From NCBI RefSeq assembly GCF_004210375.1, contig NC_134834.1, positions 93,748,170-93,812,169 of the forward strand: a stretch of 64,000 bases of DNA. The letters run 5' to 3'. The DNA is from Tachypleus tridentatus. Taxonomy: Eukaryota; Arthropoda; Merostomata; Xiphosura; Limulidae. Below, one piece after another: positions 12,483 to 24,061 of the stretch. A model generated the notes under the pieces. That model saw only the letters and a list, made by a program, of their open reading frames with translations. It was not told the DNA's origin and made no database searches. The position numbers were made by a program, and so were the translations under genes. The number at the start of each line of letters is the position of its first letter. The stretch's first letter is position 1.

Positions 12483-12525
12483 TTTTCCCTCGACCCTGCT
12501 CATCTTCACTCTCTCGATCCGACAT
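12483..12525 (-). CDS. Pur-alpha: Pur-alpha exon 1 (start codon exon)
   Basis: This short coding exon reads MSDRESEDEQGRGK plus one base, then the donor GTACGT. The ATG sits in a strong Kozak context (GGCACC before ATG). The acidic, flexible leader opening MSD is like the N-terminus of fly Pur-alpha, which also starts MSD. Its phase (one leftover base, A) exactly matches the entry phase of exon 2, and no other upstream frame in the interval does this as well. The 5' untranslated region and promoter should lie just right of 12526, where the sequence is somewhat richer in GC, but no start site can be fixed. The leader is too short for a firm match on its own; strand, phase, Kozak and donor together make the case. 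Confidence 0.82.
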
Positions 12526-12876
12526 GGTGCCACTCCTGTAGCGCCTGCTCACGAGAATTTGCTGTGGAATCTGTGAATATTTAACGAATAACCAATCAGA
12601 AAATTCAAAAAATGTTTTCATTTTACAAATGGTTGTATACACAAATATTTTTATTGTCTAATTTGCTTCTTGCTGTTGTATTTTGTTTTGTTTTATTGTT
12701 AAGTTACGACATCTATAAACTCGTGTTATTTCAAATTCGCAGTATAAAATAAAATAGAATTTGATGAAGTTTACTTTAAAAAAAAGTAAATTCACGGAAC
12801 GAGGCAAGATCAACAAATTTTATTTAAAAGCAAAACGAAACTAGTGCCTAATTGCATAAAACGTTAGTTACATCTT
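12526..12876 (-). other. 5' flank of Pur-alpha
   Basis: Presumed 5' untranslated region and proximal promoter of Pur-alpha. The first ~60 bases are moderately GC-rich; beyond that the sequence turns AT-rich. No clear TATA box or other core promoter element can be assigned. Confidence 0.4.
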
Positions 12877-13014
12877 GTCGCTCCTAAGTAGCACAGCGGC
12901 ATGTCTGCGGACTCACACCGCTAAAAAAAAATCGGGTTTCGATACTCGTGGTGGGCAGAACACAGATAGCCCATTATGCAGTTTTGTGCTTAATTCTAAA
13001 CAAACAAACAAACA
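12877..13014 (+). mobile_element. SINE-C
   Basis: A ~135 bp tRNA-derived element. The head has AGCACAGCGGCATGTCTG (A box) and GGGTTTCGATACTCG (B box); then comes CAGATAGCCCATTATG, TTTTGTGCTTAATTC and a CAAA-repeat tail. It lies about 350 bp upstream of the Pur-alpha start. Confidence 0.85.
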
Positions 13015-14445
13015 AATATATATCTTATTCAGGACTGGTCGCAGCCTTGAAATTAGTGTGCCAGTTTTTTCTTGAAAGTTCAGTGTTCTGTCTGTCATAT
13101 ATGCTAAGCACGTCTCGCATGTTTAGCTTCGGGGCATTCTAACAGTAATTGTTAATTTCTTTTGTATAGTTAAGAATAGCCGTGTAGGAGACGAGTATTA
13201 TTAGCTGTTTATTATTCAGTGCTGATCAGCATTTCTAGACTAGAAATAACTATTCCAGAACATTAGAGGTCTTTTGCATAGCTATTTAGCTCTTGAGTTC
13301 TAAATGAATACCAAGTATCTAATAGACCTTTATAAAAAAAAATTGGGTTGTTTTAGTGTAATAAAATGAACTAATTTCGAAGCCACTACTATTTTACACC
13401 AAACCAAAACTTAGGATTTATTTCACAAGAGCTGTTGCAATATGTGGGTTTATCGTATATTTTCTACTTGCCATATAGATATAGAAATATTCAAAATGTT
13501 CGATTGGTTAGTTTTCGTAACAGAATCAGGTGATCTAGGAAGTTTTAGTTCAAATTCTAGTTACTTCAGTTTTTACTCTCTTTATTAGGTGACGATTTCT
13601 CTGACAGTATTGAGCTTCCATCATTAGATGAAGCATCTGGGTTGTAGGGTTTGGCACTGGAATATCCATTGCTGGCTAGTTATGATCTTAACCAAATATG
13701 ACAACCAACTATTTCTGTCAGGAACAGGAGTTTGAAGGTAAAGATGTCCAATGTACAAAATAAGCGAGTTTACATTCTAGGTTTGAGCGAGCTTTGTTTA
13801 TTAATTTCTTTGAAAGACGATCTATTCATCTGGAATCATAGTTCTCGATTCTTTTGCAATCAGTCCTGTGAGAAAGATGAGTCTAGACTAAATGAAATCT
13901 AGGGGAAAAAGAACAGCCGTCAAGTTATCCACACTCTTTCATTCCACTTTAAGAATGTAAATCAGAGTGTCTCATTCAAAAACACTGAATAATCACTGGA
14001 CAGACTAACTGTTATCTATGAACTACTTTGCCATATACTTGTAGAGATATCAGTTTCACTGATAATATCACACTGTGATAGAACACAAATATGAATCAGT
14101 AATATTGGTGTAATGTATAATAATCTGTTCCAACGTTTTTAGTTATTTTAGGTATTTGTAGTTTCTCAAAAAATGGTATAAAAAGTCATTAATTTTGTCT
14201 GCCCATGGGAGACAAAGTTGTACACTTACATTTTTTTGCATTATTGTCTGTCAGTGATAGATTAGGTAATACCAGGAGATTACAAGTTTCTTTAAGTTTG
14301 AATGACAAGTCATGTGGGTAGAGTTAGTTAACATGAGCAAAATGTACGTTATTATTTAAAAATTAAATTAAGGTTCGGTTAACATAATACAGTATAATGT
14401 TTACGGATAATGAGGGACTTACAGATTCATCTAGTATGTCTCAAG
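13015..14445. other. Intergenic, nothing recognised
   Basis: AT-rich sequence without repeats or convincing coding. A short open stretch near 13580-13640 was considered and set aside (see rejected items). Confidence 0.5.
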
Positions 14446-14730
14446 GGCCTGGCATGGCCTAGCGCGTTAAGGCGTGCGCTTCGTAATCTGAGGGTCGCGG
14501 GTTCGCGCCCGAATCGCGCCAAACATGCTCGCCCTCCCAGCCGTGGGGGCGTTATAATGTGACGGTCAATCCCACTTTTCGTTGGTAAAGAGTAGCCCAA
14601 GAGTTGGCGGTGGGTGGTGATGACTAGCTGCCTTCCCTCTAGTCTTACACTGCTAAATTAGGGACGACTAGCACAGATAGCTCTCGAGTAGCTTTGTGCG
14701 AAATTCCAAAACAAACAAACAAACAAACAA
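14446..14730 (+). mobile_element. SINE-A, full length
   Basis: Head GGGCCTGGCATGGCC, B-box region GGGTCGCGGGTTCGCGCC, body, core and a (CAAA)n tail are all present. One of the better preserved plus-strand copies. Confidence 0.93.
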
Positions 14731-16069
14731 ATTCACTTAAATTTAAGGCCTCCACAACATCCGTAGGCAACCCGTTAAAAGGCCAATCATCCAGATAGAA
14801 AAATAAAACTGTCTTATCTGAAGATAACTTCTTCCTTGCCAAAATTTGTATATGTGTTTTCTAGTTCTATCATTCTAACCATTAATAATGGTAAAACATG
14901 ATACTTCAAGACTATCAATTCATTTAACAATCTTAAACACATCAAATATTTTCTGTAACTCTTCTTTTTTGAAGAGAAAGGGATATCAGACATCTTCGCT
15001 TTTCCTCCTTGGAAAGGGATCTTAGCCGACGCAGCTTAGAGAGAAAATAGGTTATGCTCAAGTTAAGCGATCATCAATTATCCATAAGCAAGTACTATTG
15101 CGTTCAATTTCTTTATTTATTCCTCACGAACTCAGAGAATTTACAATTACTTATGATTTTTTTTCCATTATTCTGCGTAAATATTTTGTCATTTTAAGGA
15201 AAACCAGTTCAGTTTGAAAATACCATATTTCTAAAAGTGAATAAAGACGTTTGTTTGAATTTGAAGTTATGAGAAGAAGAGAAAAAGAGATTTACAGGAT
15301 AAAACTTGCTACTTTTTGGTAAGAGGAATATTAAAGATTTATGTGTAAGATTGAAGAATTATGATAAAAATAGCAACTGGTATGCGTAAAACTTAGCATG
15401 GTATGAATCTCTTTAGGCGATACTGAAATGACCGTTAGGTTACTAAAGGTTACAGGATAAAATAGGTTAATTCAGGGAGATGATGCAAAAACCTTAGCTT
15501 TAAGAGTAAATTTACATCAATTGCATATGACCACATCTTGAAAAGAATACACAAAACTGAATTAAAACAATAACAATAATGAAAGCGCTTTCCTTCTAAT
15601 TCTTGTTAATAGTGAAGCCTACAATTTTCAAGGTTAGATAATATGTCATGAAAAAAACCTATAACTGAAAAAAAAACAGTACATTTTTATTCAAGAACAT
15701 TTTGGTTCAAAAATTAGAGAAATCTGAATTAAATAAAATTATGTAATAGAATCAAAGCAAAGAAGACAAAACAAGTGTGTATAAGATATGGTAATGTAAT
15801 TAGTGAAGTGTTTTTTTTTTGTGTGTGTGATGAGCAAGACAGTTAAAAACTTAAAATATCCAGATAGAGCACAAATGAAATAAAATGGCAAAGTATTTGC
15901 AACACGTATTTTTAGAACATTTTGAACGTATGATATTACTTATTACTCAAGAAAATAATGAGTAAAGTGCTAAAAAGTAATAAGTTCACAACTGGAGAAT
16001 AAGAGTGGGTGTATGGGATTTTAAAAGCGAAAAGCTCGATAATAAATAGGAAGTGTTTATATTGGAATA
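14731..16069. other. Intergenic, nothing recognised
   Basis: AT-rich, no repeat family or coding signal identified. Confidence 0.5.
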
Positions 16070-16507
16070 TCGAAGTCTTAGAGTTCAAGTTCGAGTTTCG
16101 CTGAGTGGGTATTTGGGTATTGATGTTAAATACCCAGAAGGGTCAGGTACATTAGACCTCTTCCTCCCTCTCGTCGTTCAGGGATTTGTTTTATTACAGC
16201 TTTGGGCCAGATTATAAGTATAACATCGTACTCTGGCTCATTTCAGGGCACAGTCCATGCATGGACGCACAAGAAAAGTTTTTTTTTCCTTTAATTATTT
16301 CTTCTTTTTTATTTTAATATATTTTCTGTATTTTTTTCTTCTTTTTGATTTTCATTTTGATGTGTTTTTTGTATTTTTCTCCTTTTCCTTCCTATGTTGC
16401 TTTTCTCCATAGAGAAAATGCTACTACTACTAGTAGTAACAATAAAATAAAGTATAAAAAAAAATAATTATATGAGAAAATTTAGGATCATTAAAGAAAA
16501 ACAAGGA
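16070..16507 (-). other. Probable 3' untranslated region of the jockey-like LINE
   Basis: This follows the LINE stop codon on the minus strand. It holds a run of ACT/AGT triplets (16419-16440), a purine-rich stretch on the minus strand and a more GC-rich block (16100-16270). The boundary of the element was not found, so the extent is inferred from continuity. Confidence 0.35.
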
Positions 16508-17476
16508 TTAAGTGTCCAGTGCAAGATGGCCAGCTTGTGCAACATTCCTTAAATACATGCTAAATGGGGAGAGGTATTTAGGACTATTTACATCATGTTC
16601 GTGGTATCTGTCGAGATCACATATTAAATTATTCTTATGCCAATTCTTATTGAAATATTTCAGAGAATTATACAAGAGTCTTTCAAATATTGTGTCTATG
16701 TTTGCATACTTGTGCATGAATGTGGATGAAGTACTTCGTGGTACTTTACATGCCGAAGTTAGAACTGAATTTTGTATTCGTTGAAGTTTCTGTAATTGTG
16801 TGGGTGCTATGTTAATCCAGGCAGGTGATGCATATTCTATTATGGGTCTAATATACGTTTTGTAGATTTTAAGTATATTTTCTGGTGATGTCCCTTGCTT
16901 TTTACCTGAAAGACTTCTTGCATAGTTTGCTCTTTTCCAGATTCGTTTCAGTATATTTTTAATATGCGGTAACCACGTTAATTTTGAATCGTAAGTTAGA
17001 CCTAGAAATTTAGCAGAAGTAGCAGTCAGTAAAAGTGATCCATTCATGTAGAGCTTTGGTGGATTTTTTTTCAGCTTATTGAGTCTGCTGAATAATATCA
17101 CTTGGGTTTTCGGTATATTGATTTTAATTCTGTATTTCTAGCAGTATTCTTCGATGTTATTTAGAACTGGTTGTAGGTTCGTTGCTGCAATTGAAGGAGT
17201 GGGGGCACTTTTCCAGACTGCTACATCGTCAGCAAACTGTGATGCATGACCTAAATTTAGGTCCGACAGAGGCATATTACTCACATACATGATAAATAAT
17301 ATAGGGCTAACAATCTCTCCCTGCGGGACTCCTGCTTCGGGTGAAAAGGACCCTGAGTGGGCCCCATTCACATATACTTTGCACTTTTGGTTTTCCAGAA
17401 AGTTGGACAGCCAACGAATAGTTTCCTGGGGTAAAGCCATTTCATGTAACTTATGACGTAAACCATTATGCCACAC
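16508..17476 (-). pseudogene. Jockey-like LINE reverse transcriptase, 5'-truncated
   Basis: Non-LTR retrotransposon reverse transcriptase, C-terminal part. On the minus strand it starts inside motif A (VWHNGLRHKL; the catalytic Asp just upstream is lost). It continues with GVPQGEIVSPILF (motif B) and SQFADDVAVW (catalytic motif C, with FADD), then FLGLTYDSKLTW and the thumb-like YIRPIIEYASPAW. One in-frame TAG (17138-17140) separates the two halves, which are otherwise in one frame; the first codon shown is GTG, so there is no true start. The copy is cut at its 5' end right beside a SINE-A (17502-17770). It is dead, but the reading frame is well kept, so it is not very old. Assignment to the jockey clade is from motif wording. 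Confidence 0.9.
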
Positions 17477-17501
17477 TGGAAGTCTTAGAAATAAAAGTAA
17501 A

Positions 17502-17770
17502 GTTTGTTTTTGAATTTCGCGCCAAGTAGTCGAGGGATATCTGCGCTAGCCGTCCCTAATTTAGCAGTGTAAAACTAGAAGGAAGGCAGCTAGTCATCAC
17601 CACCCACCGCCAACTCTTAGGCTACTCTTTTACCAACGAATAGTGAGATTGACCAACCATTATAATGCCCCGACGGCTGAAAGGGCGTGCATGTTTGGTG
17701 CGACGGAAAGTCGAATCTGCGACCCTCAGATTACGAATCGATTACCTTAACCATTTGGCCATGCCAGGCC
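17502..17770 (-). mobile_element. SINE-A, full length
   Basis: Starts GTTTGTTTTTGAATTTCGCG and ends GGCCATGCCAGGCC. It abuts the truncated end of the LINE reverse transcriptase and is followed directly by a SINE-B. Confidence 0.93.
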
Positions 17771-17780
17771 AATAATTTAT

Positions 17781-17901
17781 GTGTGTGTGTTTTTCTTATA
17801 GCAAAGATACATCGAGCTATCTGCTGAGCCCACCGATGGGAATCGAGCCCCTGATTTTCGCGTTGTAAACCCGTAGGCTTACCGCTGTACTAGTGTGGGC
17901 C
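17781..17901 (-). mobile_element. SINE-B with target-site duplication
   Basis: A ~120 bp tRNA-derived element: tail GTGTGTGTTTTTCTTATAG, the core complement, B-box complement GGGAATCGAGCCCC and head ending near AGTGTGGGCC. AATAATTTAT stands on both sides (17771-17780 and 17902-17911), showing insertion next to the SINE-A. Confidence 0.9.
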
Positions 17902-17985
17902 AATAATTTATGAGATAAGCATGTATAATAAATCAAACTGGTCTCTAACAAGAACTATTAATATATTTTTATTCATTATAATTTA

Positions 17986-18033
17986 GGCCCGGCATGGCCA
18001 GGTGGGTTAAGGCGGGGATGTTATAGTGTGACG
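17986..18033 (+). mobile_element. SINE-A fragment fused to a Tc1 element
   Basis: Head GGCCCGGCATGGCCAGG is followed after an internal deletion by a GTTATAGTGTGACGG-like piece. It runs straight into the truncated C-terminal end of the Tc1 transposase. Confidence 0.75.
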
Positions 18034-19028
18034 GTGGTGGTCATTGCGAATAACTTCAAACATTCGCTTTGGCATGGTCGATATAAGCGTTTGAAGAAGG
18101 CTGGCTGGAATGTTATTCCAAGTGATGAAGAAGGCTTCACGAAGATCATGCACTGTTTGGAATTGACGTCCATTTCTATAGACTTCCCTTGCCATCCACC
18201 CCCAAACATTTTCAATGGGGTTCAGTTCAGGCGAACCAGCTGGACGGTCCAAAAGAATCACGTTATTCGCCATGAAAAAGTCCTTTGTCCTGCGGGCATT
18301 GTAGATTGCAGCGTCGTACTGTTGAAAGATCCAGTCATTTCCACACAAGCGAGGGCCTTCAGTCAATAAGGATGCTCTCTCCAACATATCAATGAAGCCA
18401 GCTGCTGTTTGACGCCCCTATATAACCTGAAGCTCCATTGTTCCATGGGAGGAGAAAGCACCCCAGATCATGATGGAACTTCATCCACTGTGCCGTGTAG
18501 AAAATGTCTCTGGTGGGATATCATTATCCTGCCAGTAATGTTGAAAGCCATCTGGACCATCCAGGTTAAATCTTTTCTCATCAAAGAACAAAATCTTCTT
18601 CCACTTTTCTACGTCCAATGTTTGGTGCTTCTCAGCAAAGTTTAACTGAGCTGTTTCGTGGTGTGGAAGGAGGCGTGGCCTTTGAAGGCATTTACGGTTT
18701 TAAAGCCTTTCTCTCGTAAATGCCATCTTATTGTTCTCCAGCTGCATTCTGCATCCGTAAGGGCCTTAATCTGGTTCGACGATCGGCTGGTGTCTTGCTG
18801 GACAACCCGTCGAATCCTCCTGCTCAAGGCCGGCGAAATTTTCGTGGGCCGACCATTTGAAATTCTCGTTCCGTATTCAGGGTCTTTTATGAAATTTGCA
18901 ACAGCAGTTTTACTACGTCCAATCATACCTACGATGGCACGTTGAGAGAGACTTTGCTTTAGCAGCTCGACAATTCTGCCACCTTCAAACTCTGTCAACT
19001 TTTTAGCCTTTGCCATGTTTTTACCCAA
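18034..19028 (-). pseudogene. Broken Tc1-type transposase (DDE)
   Basis: Minus-strand Tc1/mariner transposase, starting MGKNMAKAKKL. The N-terminal paired-like helix-turn-helix region (FEGGRIVELLKQSLSQRAI; GRPTKISP; WRTIRWHLREKGF) is intact for about 115 residues. A frameshift near 18665-18675 then breaks the frame. In the next frame the first catalytic Asp (LFFDEKRF, near 18560) is present. Two stops follow: TGA in HSG*SSIM and TAG after LQVI. The last part holds QQYDAAIYNA (second Asp) and SPELNPIENVW (catalytic Glu), about 33-34 residues apart as in Tc1. The 3' end is lost: the frame runs into SINE sequence at about 18033. Cut-and-paste function is gone. Confidence 0.92.
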
Positions 19029-19309
19029 TGTAACACATGTGATATCAGTGGGAGATGTTCACAACGCTAATGCTTGAACACAAATGACTAAATTTCGTTA
19101 TGTGTTTACTGATTAACGCTTCGTTTCAGTATAGTTTTAAACTTTTCACCAGCTAGTATTTAGGCTAATTTCATAGTGTTCACATTTTCCCTATTAAACG
19201 CTAGAAAAGTTTTTTTTATTTTTCCTTTTCTTATTTTCATCTTTCGAAGTTGTACTTAAATAAGTGATTGAGTCTAACAAGGGAAAATGCATATTTTTTT
19301 CTTTATGTT

Positions 19310-19341
19310 CATTGGCCTTAAGATTTTGGCCAGCAGTGTAT
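19310..19341 (-). mobile_element. Tc1 5' terminal repeat with TA target
   Basis: Read on the minus strand the element begins CACTGCTGGCCAAAATCTTA, immediately inside a TA dinucleotide (19340-19341), as expected for Tc1 insertion. It lies about 300 bp upstream of the transposase start. The opposite terminus is missing. Confidence 0.75.
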
Positions 19342-21291
19342 AGTTAAACCAGGACGTTCTATAGAACGGGAAGTTAAAGAACACTCTTAGTACTTTGAAA
19401 TATAAAGGAAGATATATTCAATCTCTGCATCCTACCTTACGGAAACTAAAAACCAATTTGCTCCAGAAAAAAACCAAACAAACTGCAAAATGTTACTTAT
19501 CTGTGAAAAATGTAAAATATTAAATAATCTGAAAATATTAGAAATAAATAAATTTTTAAAAACAGATGCAGTAAAAGTTCTAAAAAAGCAAGCTAACTTT
19601 AGCTTCTTTCTAACTCCACTTGTTTCTAGGTAAAAGTCATGGTCTCTTCCGGTTCTTTGTTTAAATAAACAAATGTATAAATCCTGCTACAAAAAATTTC
19701 AGCATGTAGTTGATGATGCCTTCATTGGCGAACTCACAGTTGTAATAAATGACGTATTTGTGACGCATACAATTGGCTTATTTTTTCTCAATGCTGTAAT
19801 TATGGAGTTTCACTAAACACTGATGGTTTCAAATGTGAATTTATAAAATATGTAATTGGCCTAAGAACAATAACGTGATAGTTTTGTTGCTAAGCGAAGA
19901 TTTTTATTGTTAAGCATTACCAGAAAAAAAGCGTGAAACCTTTGTCGACAGAGCGGCAAAGAGAATAAGCCTTTAATAGTTAGTAATGATATTTTATTGT
20001 TTGATCACTTTGACGAACATGTAAATTGTACATCAGTGGCTAAGGAAAGCAGTTGTGAAACTGTAGTAAACAAGCTACGTGCACACATGGATTTTCTTGA
20101 TAATATAGTTGATACATCTAAGGACACGTGCATTTCATGCATTTATTCACTTTTTTTACATGTGTGAGATTGTGTACATACGTAAAAAATCACTAAACAA
20201 TAGTATAGTTTAATCAGAGTGTTAACTGGAGCGTTGACATGCACGAAAGAGAGACGTTGTTTGTTCTTCACAGATGAGATAAAACTATTATTTTCAATTA
20301 CTTCACATTGGAGAGAAAATTGGTAGGATACAGTATTTTCAACGGTGATGGTGGAGAACATATCCTATACAGCATCAAAGATTCATGCTAAGCTTCTTGC
20401 AATTGTTAAAATTGGTAGTTAAGTCTGTACGCATTGGCTGCTTAGGCTAAGAAGGCAGTGGCCAAAATTTACAAAGCTGTTTAGCATGTTTATGGCATTG
20501 ACATAAGTAACCCTTGTTCTCAGGTTCTTATATTTCCTTCTCTAGTAGACTTGACACTCTGCCATGGCTACCAATCACTGTTGGGAGATCCTGTATGTTT
20601 CAAAAGATAGCTCTGAATTCTATACATATTCTTGTTAAACCACCATGTTGGAAATGAACTTTGTTTTATCTGTGGATGGTGAATTTTACAAACTTCTCGC
20701 CCCCATCACCCCATTAAATTTAGTCTTCTATTGGTCAAAAAGTACTCCAACTTATGTGCATCTAGAACTATAAGTTAGAACAGCCTCTGTTAACCTGTAA
20801 TGGTCCAACCAGTGTAGAGAGCTTTATGCAGTTTTTCAGTTACTGCCAGAAATTCAGCATCATTTATTTTAATGTACAAAGCTCTTTAAAATGAGTAAAA
20901 GAAGGCCCAATATATTTCTGCCCTTTTGAACTCTTTGGAGAAAAAAAAAAGAAATATAAAAGCAAAATCCATGTACACCATCATTTGAGTAACAATATCC
21001 CCAAATCAGCTATCAGTTCCAGAGCTGAAGAAATCAAAATCAGCTACTGTTCCAGAACTAGTATTACCATATTCATTTCTTACCAGTCATCTGACATCTT
21101 TTTTAACTTTTATTCCAGTACATCTGTCAGAGGAAGATTTGATGACGTTGATATTGTTTAATCCTGGGGTTAGAAGTGGTTAATGGTCTAAGGTATGGAA
21201 ACTGGTGCAGAAGACAGCCTTCATAATGGGACATGTCGCTAAAATGTTTGACTAACAAGTATGGAGAAGAGTGGCTAAATCTTTACCTAAT
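19342..21291. other. Intergenic, nothing firm
   Basis: AT-rich. A plus-strand stretch (19944-20160) is open for about 70 codons (FDHFDEHVNCTSVAKESS within it) but has no splice sites or recognised family. I do not call it a gene. Confidence 0.45.
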
Positions 21292-21405
21292 TTTTTTTTT
21301 TTTTTTTGCAATTAAGCACAAAACTACATAATGGGCTATTTACTCTTTGCTCACACCGGTATCAATAATCAGTTTCTGGAGTTGTAGAAACTCTGTGTCA
21401 CTGGG
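21292..21405 (-). mobile_element. SINE-C, diverged
   Basis: Poly-T, then AATTAAGCACAAAACTACAT, ATGGGCTATTTACTC and a worn B-box complement (ACCGGTATCAATAATC). The head is poorly preserved. Confidence 0.65.
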
Positions 21406-21981
21406 AGAAGTGACAAGAAGAATGTCCTTTGTTCGAAAAACATCTCCCTTATCCAACAACCATGCTACCTGTGACGATATGTGCTCAAACAGAATTAATC
21501 TATTATATATAAATGTGCACTGACGATTCATATTACAGACTTTACAAAAACCTGTACAATTAATGAGGATAGAAGTTTGTTTACTATTCAGAGATATCTT
21601 ATAAAACTAGAAATGATGAAAAATGTGAGGCATAAAGTAAGTAATGCATCTGATGTAGTTGAAGCAGTGACTATACATTATACATACAGAATCAACAAGT
21701 TCAATATAATCTGTAGGCCACATAAATATAACATGCATACTTTTATCTCACAAATTAACTATTTTAAAATTAAAAGCAATATGTAATGTGTTTATTGTAG
21801 AAGATAAATATAGATTTTGAAAATAATAAAAAATATATATTAACTTTTATGAGTTTTATTCTTGCATACGTTCTCTTACAATCGAAAAGTCAAACTCGTG
21901 TTTTGGTCATACTTTTATTGGAACAGACAAATTGGACTCAATAAAATAGTGGTTACAAAAACTGGGGTTACTTATAAATGT

Positions 21982-22247
21982 GGGCCCGGCATGCCCAAGT
22001 GATTAAGGTACTCGACTCGTAATCCGAGGGTCGCGGGTTCAATTCCCCGTCACACCAAACATACTCGCTCTTTCAGCCGCGCGCGTTATAATGTGACATT
22101 CAATCCCATTATTCGTTGGTAAAAGAGTAGCCCAAGAGTTGGCGGTGGGTGGTGATGACTAGCTGCCTTCCCTCTAAATTAGGGACAGCTAACACAGATA
22201 GCCCTCGAGTAGCTTTGTGCGAAGTTCAAAAACAAACAAACAAAAAT
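21982..22247 (+). mobile_element. SINE-A with target-site duplication
   Basis: Near-complete copy starting GGGCCCGGCATGCCC and ending in a CAAA-rich tail. TTATAAATGT flanks both sides (21972-21981 and 22248-22257). Part of the segment before AATTAGGGAC is deleted. Confidence 0.93.
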
Positions 22248-22580
22248 TTATAAATGTAATATAGCTTTAAACATTAACTAAAAAACCTATTGTGTATGTC
22301 AAATATGACAAGTTTGGATGATAGTGAAATAACAATAGCAAATTATAAAGAACTCTTTAAACTAATAAAACAAGCAGATATTAGAAGTTTTTTTTAATAG
22401 TTGCTAATTTAACATGCATGCAAAAATTTTGGGAAATATAAGAGTATATAATTATACCATCTATAAACTATTTAAAAATAAAAGTCCTGAAACCGTGAAT
22501 TACTAAAATCTATTGAGCATAAAAACGAATTGTTTAGGGAAAATATCAACTCAGAATGAAGTTAGTAAAATAAAAAAGAA

Positions 22581-22701
22581 TGTGTGTGTTTTTCTTATAG
22601 CAAAGCCACAAAGTGCTATCTGCTCAGCCCACCGAGGGGAATCGAACCCCTAGTTTTAGCGTTGTAAATCCGGAGACATACCGCTGTACAAGCGGGGGGC
22701 C
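22581..22701 (-). mobile_element. SINE-B
   Basis: Tail TGTGTGTTTTTCTTATAGC, core complement and B-box complement GGGAATCGAACCCC, ending in GCGGGGGGCC. No clear target duplication. Confidence 0.87.
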
Positions 22702-23082
22702 AATAACAAACAAATAATTTGATTAATGTGCTTTAAAACAAACAACAATAAATTACTATATGGAAAATATACTTGAGGTTATAACCATAATTAAAAATAC
22801 ATTGATGTATAACTAATGAGATTATTCGAAGAAAATCACACCATTTGAAAGTATTTCAGTAGATAACAGAAATAATAAATTTAACATAGAGATTCAACTA
22901 CATGAAAGTTACTTTAATATATTTTCCCTAAATAGTACAAAGAGAAGTTTTAATGTAAATTAATACAGCGCTTAAGTAAAGATCAGTTAGATTAAATTAA
23001 GGGTTCCATACCCATCCATATGTTATTATGTTATATTCAATTACGCATGTATTATATATTTGTTTGTTTTTTTCAGAGAAAT

Positions 23083-23235
23083 ATGGCCGATGTAAGCCCA
23101 TTTACACTTGAAGAGCGTATTGTGACAAGTACATGGGTACATGAGCACAAAAATACTGGTGACACCACACAGATACACTGGATACATAAGATATATGGAT
23201 GGGTAGGGACTTACGGGCTACCCTGTACAATATAA
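23083..23235 (+). pseudogene. Possible N-terminal fragment of a helix-turn-helix transposase
   Basis: After a pyrimidine-rich tract ending TTTTTTTCAG comes a short frame beginning MADVSPFTLEERIVTSTW. FTLEERI followed by a helical stretch resembles the start of the helix-turn-helix (DUF4817-like) domain found in arthropod transposases. The frame ends after 50 residues without a donor site, and nothing downstream continues the domain. Both the family and its coding status are uncertain. Confidence 0.25.
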
Positions 23236-23547
23236 AGATATATAACTGTTAGTTCAAAGTAACACCAAGTTCAAACTGAAAAACAAACTACCTCCACGCA
23301 GAAAACTCAAACCAAAATCACAAGAAGAAACAAAGCATCACAGACCAGCGAAAAACAACTCACCGAAAAATAGCCAGTTGTTCCACCACCTAGACCACGT
23401 TTTTTACTTGCACCAATGGGCTTCAAGTGTGAAAACAAGTTCATGACGAAGTTACTACCTGAGCTACAAGACCGCAGCTAACAGTTTCCATGTATACCAC
23501 CGTCACAGTTCATCAGTTTTTCTCTTATTTTTTTTCCTGTGTTTCTT

Positions 23548-23645
23548 CCCAGCTACTTCCGGGCACGGTCTGGGTAGATTTTTCGGCGCCCAAGCCGTGA
23601 AAGTGGATTTTCTTGGGGTACTCCCGTTTCCCCACAGCAAAATAT
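23548..23645 (+). repeat. Direct repeat module, copy 1
   Basis: About 95 bp containing GGGCACGGTCTGGGTAGATT, CGGCGCC, GTGAAAGTGG and GGTACTCCCGTTTCCCC. A close copy occurs 2 kb downstream (25541-25639) in the same orientation, and the two bracket the ORF1-like gene. Confidence 0.88.
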
Positions 23646-24061
23646 CTGGCATCGGATCTGTAGGTCCCAGCCACATTCTGAAAAGGGCCGTTTATTCAGT
23701 CCCAGGTTATCCAGCCATAGTAAATTTTAAATCAATTCGCTAGCCGCCAGTGTACTCCGTCATCGGGCCAAGGTCTGGCTCACTTCACTTATGCTGGTCT
23801 CGTCCAGTTCTCCGGTCTTTCCTCTCACTCACAAATACCCCACTCCACTTTAAAAATATCAAAATAAAAGTAAAGGAAAAAAACCCCATGGAAATTTTAA
23901 ACAATTTCTCACGTGAGGGGACGAAGAGGAACCACAACGTTCCTGAACACCCCAGTTGGAGAGAGAATTCTTCTGATTTCTCTCTCTCTAAACTAAACCC
24001 CTGCCACGTTAGTTTGCGTTTGCGTAGCACCAAGTATCTAACACGTTTCACCCCAGCTTTG

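Noticed and set aside
13578..13647. Exon-like stretch after TTTATTAG coding an acidic end (DDFSDSIELPSLDEASGL, then stop)
   Set aside because: Only ~20 codons, no matching upstream exon, and no family recognised. The acidic wording recalls the N-termini of piggyBac transposases, but nothing downstream supports that.
14446..14520. tRNA gene suggested by A- and B-box-like sequence in the SINE heads
   Set aside because: All such matches are attached to SINE bodies and tails and lack a proper acceptor stem; no free-standing tRNA gene was seen.
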